Shown piece after piece: positions 8,741-17,814 of a DNA stretch of 64,000 bases. Numbering within the stretch: position 1 is the first letter of the stretch; every line of letters starts with the position of its first letter. Made by a program: the position numbers and the translations under genes. This DNA is from Streptomyces hygroscopicus. GTDB taxonomy: Bacteria > Actinomycetota > Actinomycetes > Streptomycetales > Streptomycetaceae. The notes under the pieces are model-generated. The model saw only the letters and a program-made list of their open reading frames with translations. It was not told the DNA's origin and did no database searches. The stretch is taken from the NCBI GenBank assembly GCA_002021875.1, contig CP018627.1, positions 11,594,001 through 11,658,000 of the forward strand, given 5' to 3'.

Positions 8741-10139
8741 TACTGCAACGGTGCTTGCTGTGACTGCTGGCCAGTTTCAGGGGCTGTGTCCGCGTCGTTT
8801 GTGGTGACTGACTCGGGCCTGGTGCTGGCGTCGGCGGCGCCATGTCGACCAGTGCAGGATGTGGTCGACCGGGGTGGGGTGGCGGTTTGTGAGTCGGGTG
8901 ATCAGGCGTCGGATCTCGGCGAGGCTGAGGTGGATGAGCTGGGAGGATCCGTTTCTGCTTTGTCGGTGTCGAGTTCGCGGGCGCGCAGGATGGTGAGGCA
9001 GGCGTGGGCGGCCATGGCCAGGGTCATGTGGCGGTGCCAGCCGGGGTAGCGGCGGACTTGGTAGTCGTCCAGGCCGCATTCCTGCTTCGCGGTCTGGAAG
9101 CATTCCTCAACGGCCCATCGGCTGCCCGCGATGCGGATGAGCTCGTCCAGAGTGGTACTGGCCGGGCAGTAGGCGATGTAGTAGGAGATCTCCTCGGGCC
9201 TGCTGATGCTGCGGCGGGCGAGGACCCAGTGCCGGCGGTCCTCGCGGTGCCAGGGCCGGACCTCGACGCGGGCCCAGTCATAGATCCGCGGGCCATGTGC
9301 CCCCTTGCCGCACGAGCGGCGCTTCCACTTCTGGTGTGGGAGGCCGGGGAACAGGTCGTGGACGGGGTGGTCGATGGACCAGCGGGTGACGACGGTGTCG
9401 TGCCGGGTGGTGGCCATGACGTGGAAGACATCCGCTCTCTCCAGCTCCGAGCGCCAGCCCTTGCTGAAGCCGTAGGCGGCGTCCGCCGTCACCCATCCGA
9501 ACGGGATCTTGTCCCTGATCGCCCGGCGGACCATCGCCTTGGCCATGGTCACCTTCGTCTCGAAGGCGACGCTGTCGTCGATGCCGGCCCGTCGGCACCG
9601 TTCCCGGTCGTCCGTCCAGGACGTGGGCAGATACAAGCGGCGGTCGATCAGCGTGCGTCCACGATTCGTTGCGTAGGCGAGGAACACACCGATCTGGCTG
9701 TTCTCGGTGCGTCCCGCGGTGCCGGAGTACTGCCTTTGCACGCCGGCCGAGCGGATGCCCTTCTTGAGGAAGCCGGTGTCATCGACGATCAGAACGGCAT
9801 CCCGGTCTCCGAGGTGTTCGACGACGTAGTCACATACGTCGTCCAGGACCTCGTCGGCGTCCCAGTCGATCCGGTTCAGCAGCCGGTGGATGCGATCAGG
9901 CCCCGTGTGCCCGGCTTCTTCCGCGAGCGTCCAGCCGTTCTTCCGCTCCAGCGGAGCAATCAGCCCCCGCATATAGGCGAGCGCCGACTGACGTGGCTCC
10001 TCCCGGTTGAACCGGTGCACGAACCGCTCGTGCACCGCACTCAGTTCCCCGGCCCACAACCTGACATCAGCAAGGTCCCCACCCATAACCGGACCAACGA
10101 CTGAGCTGGCCAGCAGTCACGGCAAGCACCGTTGCAGTA
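8741..10139 (-). mobile_element. IS701-family insertion sequence, 1399 bp
   Basis: A 32-bp inverted repeat with one visible mismatch bounds the element (left starts tactgcaacggtgcttgct; right ends agcaccgttgcagta). Flanks are CTAG on the left and CTAA on the right, both of the YTAR type used by IS701 relatives but not identical, so one flank was probably changed by later rearrangement. It abuts the IS630 element on the left and the 195-bp duplicated segment on the right. Confidence 0.8.
8777..10086 (-). CDS. IS701-family transposase, frameshift near the C-terminus
   Basis: A DDE transposase of the IS4 superfamily: LIVDDTGFLKKG (first Asp), WVTADAAYGFSKGWRSELER (second), and the Y(2)R(3)E(6)K-like region GSRWAVEECFQTAKQECGLD. 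The main frame ends at 8902. The expected tail (SSQLIHLSLAEIRRLITRL, then HWSTWRRRRQHQARVSHH) is in another frame and stops at 8777, so one base was probably gained or lost near 8945. Catalytic parts are intact; activity is uncertain. Confidence 0.8.
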
Positions 10140-10334
10140 CTAAAACGGCGAAAGCGTCCATCCACCGTCGTCACCGCGCTACGGAAGCCGCCGCGCGGTG
10201 CGACCCCCATTCAGTCGGAGCCCCTCGCGGCTCCGCCAAGCACTCGATCAAGAATCTCGTTCCGCATCGGCTGCAACAGCGCCCCTGCTATCGCACGCTC
10301 ACGCCCCCCTTCAAGCCTTTCGGAACTACTCGTC
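10140..10334. repeat. 195-bp segment repeated in inverted orientation at 46211-46405
   Basis: The sequence starting taaaacggcgaaagcgtcc and ending ggaactactcgtc is, by eye, about 95 percent identical to the reverse complement of 46211-46405. In the second copy it directly follows the stop of the SnoaL-like gene; here the SnoaL-like end lies 3.1 kb away at 6804 in the opposite arrangement. Confidence 0.85.
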
Positions 10335-10506
10335 CAGAGGCTGCAGGCGGGAAACGATCACCGATAGCGTGGGAATCCCTCCACCACCCCTCGGGCATAC
10401 CCGCTGATCAGCCACTTTCGTCGGTGCCTCTTCACCTCCGCGCACCAGACCTGGCCGTCTGGCAGCGCCGCCGACCGGATTAGGAAGGCTGGTCTTGCAA
10501 TGTGAA
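10335..10506. other. Intergenic region upstream of the MarR gene
   Basis: About 170 bp with no convincing gene. It carries the promoter region of the MarR-type regulator. Confidence 0.4.
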
Positions 10507-10516
10507 CCTTCGAAGG
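10507..10516. promoter_or_regulatory. Perfect 10-bp palindrome upstream of MarR gene (candidate operator)
   Basis: ccttcgaagg is a perfect palindrome about 15 bp before the ATG of the MarR-type gene, with a second related half (gccttct) just after it. MarR repressors often bind such palindromes over their own promoter. Function is inferred from position only. Confidence 0.45.
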
Positions 10517-10530
10517 GTAGCCTTCTAATT

Positions 10531-10971
10531 ATGGAAGCTCGCGATACTCTGAACCGCTCCACGGCTACGTCGATCCGCGTAGCACTGGGGATGCTCAAGC
10601 GACGCACCCGCGAAGCCGTCGCTGACGGCCAGTTGACCACCCCCGAGTTGTCCGTGTTGGCGCAGATCGACCGCAACGGTCCGATCGCCGTCGCCGATCT
10701 GGCCCGGCTGCAGCAGATCACCCCGCAGACGATGGGCTCGACCGTCGCGTCGCTGGAGAAGCACGGAATGCTGACGCGAACCCCGGACCCCGCCGACCGG
10801 CGGCGCTCGCTGCTGACGGTCAGCGCCGCGGGCCGCGATGCCCTGCACTCCGGCCGCGACGTGATCAGCGAGCGCATGGCCGTCGCGCTCGGCGAGTCGT
10901 TCACCGACGACGAGGTCGCCGTCCTGGCGGCCGCGGCTCCGCTGCTGGAGCGACTCGCCCAGCGTCTGTAG
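10531..10971 (+). CDS. MarR-family transcriptional regulator
   Basis: A 146-residue winged-helix regulator: VADLARLQQITPQTMGSTVA is the recognition region and DPADRRRSLLTVSAAGRDAL the wing, both typical of MarR. It probably represses its own gene and the downstream MFS transporter in response to a small aromatic or toxic ligand. The ATG at 10531 is preferred over an upstream in-frame start at 10495 because the MarR fold begins at MEARDTLNRS. The transporter begins 81 bp downstream on the same strand. Confidence 0.85.
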   Translation: MEARDTLNRSTATSIRVALGMLKRRTREAVADGQLTTPELSVLAQIDRNGPIAVADLARLQQITPQTMGSTVASLEKHGMLTRTPDPADRRRSLLTVSAAGRDALHSGRDVISERMAVALGESFTDDEVAVLAAAAPLLERLAQRL

Positions 10972-11052
10972 ACCCCTGATCCGAGCCAGCCCCCATTCCG
11001 AGCGCGCGGGGCCGATGACGCGCGGCCTGGTCCGCACATATAGGAGGTGCGC

Positions 11053-12459
11053 ATGCCATTGACCGAAGAACAATCGACGACGGCGCCCACGTACGGTGGC
11101 AACCCGTTCTCCTGGCGTTTCACCACACCCCTGTTCCTCGGCTCGGCCCTCAACCCGGTGAACAGCTCACTGATCGCGACCGCGCTGCTGCCGATCGCCC
11201 GCGGGCTGGGCATCCAGATCGGGCAGACCGCGGCCCTGGTGGCAGCCCTCTACCTGGCCAGCACGATCGCCCAGCCCACCGCGGGAAAGGCCGCCGAGGT
11301 GTTCGGGCCCCGGCGGGTCTTCATATCCGGCATCGTCATGGTCGCTGTCGGCGGCCTGTTCGGCGGCTTCGCCCAAAGCCTGTGGCAGCTCATCGCCAGC
11401 CGGGTGGTGATCGGGGTGGGCACCTCGTGCGCCTACCCGACCGCGATGCTGATCATCCAGCGCCGGGCGCGGGACGCCGGAATGGCCAAGCCGCCGGGCG
11501 GCGTCCTCGGCGGCCTGATGATCGCCGGGATCGCCACCGCCTCGCTCGGCCTTCCCATCGGCGGCATCCTGGTGAACGCCCTGAACTGGCGGGCGGTCAT
11601 CTTCGTCAACGTGCCGGTCGCCGCGATCGCGTTCGTCGCCACCCTCACCTGGATTGAAGCCGATCCGCCCCGGGACAAGGGGATGAGCGCGAAGGAGATC
11701 GCGTCGAAACTGGACGTGATCGGCATCCTCGGCTTCGCCGGGGCCATGTTGACCCTGCTGATTTTCCTGTTCGGGCTTCCAACCGCGCGCTGGTGGGTCG
11801 TTGGGCTCTCCGCGATGCTGTGGGCGCTGCTGGTGCTGTGGGAACTGCGCGCCCGAACCCCCTTCATCGATGTACGGCTCCTGGCATCCAACCCCGGGCT
11901 CAGCAATACCTACGCGCGCTTCGGTTTGGCCCAGTTGTGCATCTACGTCGTGTTGTACGGCGTCACCCAGTGGATCGAAGGCGTCCGCGGCTTCAGTGAG
12001 TCCGCCTCCGGACTGCTCCTGCTGCCCATGACCCTGGTCTCGGGGCTGATCATCACCCCTATGTCCCGGCGGAGCCTGGTCCGGGGGCCGGTCATCGCGG
12101 CCGCGGCGACCTGCCTGCTCGGCTCGCTCGGCGTGCTGCTGCTCAGCTCCACGGTCTGGATCGGCGTCGTGGTCGCCCTGACCCTGGTGTTCGGCTTGGC
12201 GACCGGCTTCTCGATCGCCGGAAACCAGACCTCGCTGACCCAGCATGCCCCCGCCGATCAGTTGGGCACCGCGTCCGGGCTGTTGCGCACCTTCGGGTAC
12301 GTCGGCTCCATCGGCGGCAGCGCCGTCACCGGCTTGGTCTTCCACCACAACGTCACCGACCACGGCGTCCACCAGATCGCCTGGATCATGACCGCCGCCA
12401 GCCTCGTTCTGGTGGCGCTCACCCTAGCCGACCGCACCTTGCGGCCGGCCCGACACTGA
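11053..12459 (+). CDS. MFS transporter (drug exporter type)
   Basis: A 468-residue integral membrane protein with many hydrophobic segments, starting near SALNPVNSSLIATALLPIAR. It has a GPRRVF loop after the second helix and RVVIGVGTSCAYPTAMLII further on, as in proton-driven multidrug exporters of the EmrB/QacA group. An AGGAGG at 11042-11047 is placed 5 nt before the ATG at 11053, which decides the start over the GTG at 11047. It is preceded by a MarR regulator and followed by an isochorismatase-like gene, a typical efflux and detoxification arrangement. Confidence 0.85.
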   Translation: MPLTEEQSTTAPTYGGNPFSWRFTTPLFLGSALNPVNSSLIATALLPIARGLGIQIGQTAALVAALYLASTIAQPTAGKAAEVFGPRRVFISGIVMVAVGGLFGGFAQSLWQLIASRVVIGVGTSCAYPTAMLIIQRRARDAGMAKPPGGVLGGLMIAGIATASLGLPIGGILVNALNWRAVIFVNVPVAAIAFVATLTWIEADPPRDKGMSAKEIASKLDVIGILGFAGAMLTLLIFLFGLPTARWWVVGLSAMLWALLVLWELRARTPFIDVRLLASNPGLSNTYARFGLAQLCIYVVLYGVTQWIEGVRGFSESASGLLLLPMTLVSGLIITPMSRRSLVRGPVIAAAATCLLGSLGVLLLSSTVWIGVVVALTLVFGLATGFSIAGNQTSLTQHAPADQLGTASGLLRTFGYVGSIGGSAVTGLVFHHNVTDHGVHQIAWIMTAASLVLVALTLADRTLRPARH

Positions 12460-12494
12460 CCGCTCGACCCCACCGAGAAATCAAGGAGAGAACC

Positions 12495-13049
12495 ATGCCC
12501 ATCACCACCATCGACCCCAACACGGCGCTCATCGTCGTCGATCTCCAGTCCGCCGTCGCCGGATTGCCGACTGTGCACCCGTTCGACGACATCCTCGGCA
12601 ACGCGGTCAGGCTCGCCGACGCCTTCCGGGCCAAGAAGCTCCCCGTCGTGCTGGTCAACGTCGCCGGCGGCTCCCCGGGCCGCACCGAGCACGGCGGCGG
12701 GACCTCGCACCTGCCCGACGGCTGGACGGACCTGCTCCCCGATCTCGACCAGCAGCCCGGCGACAAGACCGTCACCAAGTACACCTGGGGCGCGTTCCAC
12801 AACACCGACCTGGCCGACCACCTCGCCGAACTCGGCGTCACCCAGGTCGTCATCTGCGGCGCCGCCACCGCCATGGGCGTCGAGTCCACCGCCCGCCAGG
12901 CCCACGAGCACGGCTTCCACGTCGTGCTGCCCATCGACGCCATGACCGACATCAACGCCGCCGCGCACGACAACTCGATCGCCCTGATCTTCCCCAAGCT
13001 CGGCGAGACCGGGACAACCGCCGAGGTCCTCGCCCACCTCGGCGCCTGA
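12495..13049 (+). CDS. Isochorismatase-family hydrolase
   Basis: A 184-residue cytoplasmic alpha/beta hydrolase. The catalytic Asp is in LIVVDLQSAV and the catalytic Lys in KTVTKYTWGAF. At the third position, where amidase members have Cys, it reads ICGAATAMGVESTAR with Gly. True isochorismatases such as EntB and PhzD also lack the cysteine at that site. The substrate is therefore more likely a vinyl ether or similar than an amide, but it is unknown. A good ribosome site (AAGGAGAG) precedes the ATG. It follows the MFS gene by 35 bp and is likely cotranscribed with it. Confidence 0.85.
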   Translation: MPITTIDPNTALIVVDLQSAVAGLPTVHPFDDILGNAVRLADAFRAKKLPVVLVNVAGGSPGRTEHGGGTSHLPDGWTDLLPDLDQQPGDKTVTKYTWGAFHNTDLADHLAELGVTQVVICGAATAMGVESTARQAHEHGFHVVLPIDAMTDINAAAHDNSIALIFPKLGETGTTAEVLAHLGA

Positions 13050-13296
13050 CCCAGCCCACGCCCCAACAGGCATGAGGAGAGGGCGGCAGGCCCAACGGAC
13101 GTGCTGTTCTCTCCGGCTCAGAGACGACGCCTCGGTCGCCGCGTCACCGCCGCGTGCTCTCACAGGCGCAGAATTCTGCTGACGGAATTGCGGGCCGGGA
13201 AGCCGTGGGATTCTCATCACCCCCGACGTCTACTGACCTTCAAAGCGTGGTGTCGGTAGGGCTGACGGCCCATGATCCCTGCGGTATGCCGAGTGC

Positions 13297-13461
13297 ATGA
13301 GGTACGCGCAAGGCGGTGGGCTGACTGACGAACGGCGGGCCTTCCGCGAGGAGTTACGGATGGAGGCGGCCGAGCGCTTCCGGCAGGGTGACGAGAACGC
13401 GGACATCGCGCACGACCTGCGAGTCAGCGTCCGGTCGGTACAATGCTGGCTGGTCGCGTGG
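13297..13461 (+). pseudogene. IS630 transposase N-terminal HTH fragment
   Basis: From the ATG: MRYAQGGGLTDERRAFREEL, then LRVSVRSVQCWLVAW, the standard N-terminal helix-turn-helix of Streptomyces IS630 transposases. After VAW the frame passes without a stop into group II intron reverse-transcriptase sequence. Confidence 0.8.
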
Positions 13462-14701
13462 GACCGGGTGCGGGGCAACAAGGGAGCTCGCACGGCCGGA
13501 GTGGACGGGCACACTGCCCGTTCCATCGAGGCTGGGCAGGGCGTCGTCGACTTCCTCGACGGGCTGCGGTCGCAGGTCAAGGACCGTGGTTTCCGCCCGC
13601 TGCCGGTGCGGGAGCGGATGATCCCGAAGACGGGCGGCAAGTTGCGCCGCCTGGGGATCGCCACCATCGCCGACCGGGTGGTCCAGGCTTCCTTGAAGCT
13701 GGTGCTGGAGCCGATCTTCGAGGCGGACTTTCACCCGTGTTCCTACGGGTTCCGCCCGAACCGTCGCGCTCATGACGCCATGGCCGAGGTGCGCTACTTC
13801 GCGTCCCGCTCTTACGAGTGGGTCGTCGAGGGCGATCACGGCCTGTTTCGACGAGAGCTCGCATACGGCCCTGATGGACCGAGTACGGGCACGAGTCGGC
13901 GACAAGCGCGTCCTGGCACTGGTGAAGGCGTTCCTCAAGGCAGGCATCCTCGGTGAGGATCGCATGCTGCGAGAGAACCGCGCCGGAAGCTGAGCGATGT
14001 GGCTCTGACGGTCCTGGACGAGCACATCGCCCGAGGACCTGACGGGCCCGCCTCCAGCCAGACGGAGAGGGCCAAGCGCCGTCGTCACCGCCTGCCCAGC
14101 TACCGGCTCGTCCGCTACGCGGACGACTGGTGCCTGATGGTGTCGGGCACGAAGGACGACGCCGAAGCCCTTCGGGAAGAGATCGCTGGAGTCCTGTCCG
14201 TGATGGGCCTGCGCCTGTCACCGGAGAAGACCCTGATCACCCACATCGACGAGTGCCTCGACTTTCTCGGCTGGCGCATCCAGCGTCACCGAAAACGGGG
14301 CAGCAACCGGCACTACGTCTACACCTATCCGTCCGGCAAGGCCGTGAAGGCCATGACCGGCAAGGTCAGGGCCATGCGCCGGACAACGGACACGAGCCAG
14401 CCGCTCGATGCCCTGTTGCGTCAGCTCAACGGCGCTCAAAGGCTGGTGCGTCTACTTCCGGCCCGGCGTGTCCAGCGCGACCTTCGCTTACCTGAGCTAC
14501 TACACGTGGCGCCAGGTCGGGAGCTGGTTGCGCCGCAAACACCGCCGGGCCACTTGGAAGGATCTCCGCCGCCGCTACTGCGACGTCGGATGGTGGCCGA
14601 CATCGGACGAAAGGCCGCTGTTCAACCCGGCCAAGGTAACCACCATGCGTTACCGCTACCGCGGAACAGTCATCCCGACCCCGTGGCCGAGCCTGGAATG
14701 A
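13462..14701 (+). pseudogene. Group II intron reverse transcriptase/maturase, decayed
   Basis: RT blocks are readable in three frames: MIPKTGGKLRRLGIATIADR and PCSYGFRPNRRAHDAMAEVR; after a shift near 13840, TACFDESSHTALMDRVRAR; then the catalytic YADD box in LVRYADDWCLMVSGTKDDAE and the maturase part up to MRYRYRGTVIPTPWPSLE. The N-terminal RT block 0 is missing. The GTPQGGILSP block is deleted near 13995, replaced by a stop. A further shift lies near 14440. The protein is dead. The parent type helps retrohoming of the intron into DNA. Confidence 0.85.
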
Positions 14702-14733
14702 GGACACCACACGAGCCCTGAACAGGACTTGTG

Positions 14734-14769
14734 GAGCGCCTGGTGCTCGGAAACGGGCACGCCGGGCGC
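14734..14769 (+). ncRNA. Group II intron domain V-like hairpin
   Basis: The segment begins gagcgcctggtgctcg, has a GAAA tetraloop, and continues cgggcacgccgggcgc. gcgcc pairs with ggcgc and gtgc with gcac around the tetraloop. This matches the size and shape of intron domain V, placed just after the RT stop as expected. Another hairpin follows before the IS630 sequence resumes, a possible domain VI. Confidence 0.6.
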
Positions 14770-14844
14770 GGGAAGCGGTCCGGGGAAACGGGCCGGTCGA
14801 CGAGACCGGCACCGCGCCCCGGATCGACTTCACCACCCACTACA

Positions 14845-15098
14845 CGGCAGGCATGCGCCGGGATATCGCTGACCTTGACTGGCTCACAGTCTTCCAACTG
14901 CCGCCCTACGCAACCGATCTCAACCCCGATGAAGGCATCTGGTCCGTGCTGCGGCGTACCGTCTTGGCCAACCGGGCCTTCGCCGACCCCGACGACCTGA
15001 TCACCGCTGTCCGCCGGGGACTACGCCAGCTCCAGTACCGCCCCGACGTCCTCGACGGTTGCCACACCGGCACGGGCCTCCAGCGCGACCCACCATGA
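14845..15098 (+). pseudogene. IS630 transposase C-terminal fragment
   Basis: It reads MRRDIADLDWLTVFQLPPYA, then TDLNPDEGIWSVLRRTVLAN and LQYRPDVLDGCHTGTGL, the end of the DDE domain including the final acidic motif of IS630 transposases. It is the 3' exon side of the intron insertion. Confidence 0.8.
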
Positions 15099-15123
15099 CG
15101 ACACCACGCATCCAAGGTCAGTA

Positions 15124-15602
15124 ACAGGCCGTTCCGACCGCTGACAACACCGACCTGTGGCGGTCGGCGCCCGCACGGTAGTGGCCGTCGGCCCGCTCGC
15201 CCACCGGCACCCCCGCCCCGCAGCCGACGGGGCCCACGTTCTCGTCCCTGATCCGGCCGCGGTGCGCCTGCTGGACGCCGAGCAGAGCGGCCCTGAAGCG
15301 TGGACGGCGGCGGCCTATCAGGCCGGCGGGGCCCAGGCTGGCGCGGCAGCTGAGGGACTACGCATGCACCGGCGGCCTGCCTCGGCCCGCGGTTGAAGGG
15401 TTCCGCGCCGCTCTTCATTCCACTTCTTCGCGCCTTGGACGATGATGTGGGGAGTCGATTGAGCAGGTTTGCGGAGTACCCCGAGCTGGGGTGGTGATCA
15501 AGAAGCGCCACCACCATCGAGGACATCGACTACTCGGCCGTGCCGACCCGGCGGGAACGCCCGCCGGCCCGACCGCCCCGCGCCTCCACCGCCGGGACCG
15601 TT
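15124..15602. other. 480-bp region without a supported gene
   Basis: Several overlapping short frames exist on both strands; none shows a family motif. A weak TPR-like helix may lie near 15300-15400 (plus strand), which would match the TPR scrap further on, but I cannot support a gene. Confidence 0.4.
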
Positions 15603-15885
15603 CACGGATGTTGGGCTGGGACATCCGCACACCTTGTACACCCGGCATGCATTGGCGCGGGTGCTCGGCCAGCGGGGCGATCTGGCGGCGGCGAAAGCCG
15701 AGTACCGGGCAGCACTCGACGGCCAGACCCGGCTTCTCGGGGAGGAGCACCCACACACCCGAAGCACATCCCGTACTCTTGGTGACCTGCTACGCCGCAT
15801 CGAGTCCCAGCCAGCCACCGGAATTGGCGAACGAAGACCTGTACTGGTGGCGCTTCAGCGGAGGCGGCAGTCAAGGCGTGTTTGA
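15603..15885 (+). pseudogene. Tetratricopeptide-repeat protein fragment
   Basis: GHPHTLYTRHALARVLGQRG and DLAAAKAEYRAALDGQTRLL, followed by GEEHPHTRSTSRTLGDLLRR, are TPR units typical of Streptomyces NB-ARC/TPR regulators, with the usual HPHT spacing. There is no start and no upstream domain, so this is a relic. Confidence 0.65.
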
Positions 15886-15936
15886 GATGCATCGCCGGCC
15901 CTCGGATGGCATCCGGCCCAAGCCGGGGCATGAGGC

Positions 15937-16938
15937 TCACATCTGGATGACGACCTTGCCTTTGGCATGGCCCTGTTCCAGGTAGGCGAAGGCTTCGGCG
16001 ATCTGCTCGAAGGGGAAGACTTGTTCGGTCACCGTTTTGAGCGTGCCCTTGTCGACCAGTTCGGCCAGCACCTCGAGGTCCGCTCCGCTGGGGTGCATGA
16101 ACAGGTACCGGTAGCCGACGCCCTTGCGTCGGGCCGCGCGGCGGATCTTGGCGCTGGCCGCCGCCAGTGCGGCGGTCACCAGCGGGCCGGCGTCCAGGTC
16201 CACGCGGGCCGTGGTCGCGTCGGGGATGCCGGCGATGGAGACGGTCTTGGCGCCGCGCTTGAGGATGGCGAAGCTGTCGATCAGGTCCTGGCCGCCGGTC
16301 AGGTCGAATGCGCCGTCGTAGTCGCTGAGGCGGTCCTTGAACTTCTGTGTCCGGTAGTCGATGACCGTTTCGGCCCCGAGGGAGCGCACCAGTTCCTCAC
16401 CACGGGGTGATGCGGTGGTGGCGACCTTCGCCCCCAGCCAGACGGCGAGTTGGATGGCGAGGGTGCCAACACCTCCGGCTCCGCCGGAGATGAACACCCT
16501 GTCGCCTGCCTTGACGGCCAGTTCGTCGCGCAGCGCCTGCAGGGCGGTCAGCCCGGCGAGAGGGAGCCCGGCGGCGTCGGTGAAGTGCAGCGACTTCGGC
16601 ATCTTCGCCACCAACGTCTCGTCGACGACGGCATACGGGGCGTAGGCGCCCAGCTTGTCCTTGTCCACCCTGGCGAACACCAGGTCGCCGACCGTGAAAC
16701 GTGTGACGCCGTCGCCGATCGCCTCGACGACACCGGACAGTTCGCTGCCCGCCACCATGGGTAGGTCGAGGCGCTTCAGCAACCGCATCTTGCCTTCGCG
16801 GATTTTGAAGTCGACAGGGTTCAGACCTGCCGCACGCACGCGGATGAGTACCTCACCGCTGCTCGGGGCGGGCTCGGGGACGTCGCGCAGTTCCATCGCG
16901 TCCGCATCCCCATATCGGGTCATGACGTATGCCTGCAT
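15937..16938 (-). CDS. NADP-dependent MDR-family oxidoreductase (quinone oxidoreductase type)
   Basis: A 333-residue medium-chain reductase without the structural zinc cysteines. GroES-like N-domain: LIRVRAAGLNPVDFKIREGK. Rossmann domain: GDRVFISGGAGGVGTLAIQL, the NADPH-binding loop, then ATTASPRGEELVRSLGAETV. It ends HAKGKVVIQM. It likely reduces quinones or enones. It starts 5 bp after the stop of a TetR-type gene on the same strand, so the regulator and enzyme form one operon, probably self-controlled and induced by its toxic substrate. Confidence 0.9.
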   Translation of the reverse strand: MQAYVMTRYGDADAMELRDVPEPAPSSGEVLIRVRAAGLNPVDFKIREGKMRLLKRLDLPMVAGSELSGVVEAIGDGVTRFTVGDLVFARVDKDKLGAYAPYAVVDETLVAKMPKSLHFTDAAGLPLAGLTALQALRDELAVKAGDRVFISGGAGGVGTLAIQLAVWLGAKVATTASPRGEELVRSLGAETVIDYRTQKFKDRLSDYDGAFDLTGGQDLIDSFAILKRGAKTVSIAGIPDATTARVDLDAGPLVTAALAAASAKIRRAARRKGVGYRYLFMHPSGADLEVLAELVDKGTLKTVTEQVFPFEQIAEAFAYLEQGHAKGKVVIQM

Positions 16939-16943
16939 GACAT

Positions 16944-17570
16944 TTACCCGCTTTCACTGTTTTGTTTGGTCCGAGCTGCCACGCCGAGATTCGCGTGAAT
17001 GGCGGCGCGGACCCGGTCGGCGACGACTTCCGGCACGGAAGCGTCGAGCTTGCCCTCGAGGTGCAGGAACGCGAGGCCGTGCACCATGGCCCAGACGGCG
17101 GTGGACAGAGCCTCGAAGTCAGCACCCGGGCCCGCTTCGATTCCGTGCTTCGGGAAGGCTCGCCGGACGAGGCCATCGACGTATGCGGAGATGGCGGCGG
17201 TCGCGGCGGCCCTTTCGGCGTTACCCGGGTCGCAGGGCTCCGAGAACATGGCCCGGAACAGGGCCGGGTGCGCGAGGGCGAAGTGAACATAGGCCACGGC
17301 GACGTCCGCGAGATCTTTAGGCGTCGCGGGCGTGGGATGCGCCGCAGTGAGGCGCTCCGCGAGCTCGCGATACCCCTGCGCGGCGACTGCGGAGACCAAC
17401 GCCTCCCGGTCGGGGAAATGCCGATACGGAGCGGTGGCCGACACGCCGGCCCGCCGGGCCACAGCGCGCAGCGAAAGCCCGCCGCCATCCTCTTCCAGCA
17501 GCTCACGCGCCGCACGCAGACAGGCCGCCCGCAGGTCGCCGTGGTGGTACGAGCCGCTCGCCCCCCTCAT
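16944..17570 (-). CDS. TetR-family transcriptional regulator
   Basis: A 208-residue protein whose N-terminal HTH reads LSLRAVARRAGVSATAPYRH, with a C-terminal TetR_C-like domain (VHFALAHPALFRAMFSEPCD). I chose the ATG at 17568-17570 (RGASGSYHHGDLR) because related proteins begin with this motif; longer upstream frames are antisense to the LacI gene region. It is probably an autorepressor of itself and the MDR oxidoreductase. Confidence 0.9.
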   Translation of the reverse strand: MRGASGSYHHGDLRAACLRAARELLEEDGGGLSLRAVARRAGVSATAPYRHFPDREALVSAVAAQGYRELAERLTAAHPTPATPKDLADVAVAYVHFALAHPALFRAMFSEPCDPGNAERAAATAAISAYVDGLVRRAFPKHGIEAGPGADFEALSTAVWAMVHGLAFLHLEGKLDASVPEVVADRVRAAIHANLGVAARTKQNSESG

Positions 17571-17773
17571 GGCACTCCTCTCAAGTTTGCGCTGCTTACA
17601 TTGCCATCGTAGCCGCGATGTGAACAGTACGCACATCGACTCCTTGCCGAAGGGACGCATGGGGTGATGGACCGGACAGGTGTGACCGGCCCATGTCGAT
17701 GCCGATGCGAAGAATGTGCCGCAAGGGTGTTGACATGGGCTCACTCCATGCCTGACGGTAAGCCGAACCGGAC

Positions 17774-17787
17774 GCAAAACGTTTTGT
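17774..17787. promoter_or_regulatory. LacI-type operator upstream of the lacI-family gene
   Basis: gcaaaacgttttgt contains the perfect palindrome caaaacgttttg with the central CG of LacI/GalR operators. It lies 27 bp before the ATG of the LacI-type regulator, and a close relative (tgcaaaacgatttgca) is in front of the next gene. Autoregulation is inferred. Confidence 0.75.
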
Positions 17788-17814
17788 ATCCACCGGGTTC
17801 GAACGGATGACGCG

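Larger units (their letters stand above)
13233..15121 (+). mobile_element. IS630-family element B carrying a group II intron remnant
   Basis: Inverted repeats are ctgaccttcaaagcgtggtg on the left and, as reverse complement on the right, ctgaccttggatgcgtggtg. TA flanks both ends (13231-13232 and 15122-15123). Inside are an IS630 HTH start, a broken intron reverse-transcriptase frame, an intron domain V-like hairpin, and the IS630 C-terminus. About 190 codons of the middle transposase and the intron 5' domains are missing, so an internal deletion followed intron insertion. The element cannot move on its own. Confidence 0.75.

Noticed and set aside
9004..10104. 366-codon plus-strand open frame
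   Set aside because: Antisense shadow of the IS701 transposase.
15157..15396. Small plus-strand gene
   Set aside because: No motif, no ribosome site, flanked by scraps; low-complexity Ala/Gly/Pro.
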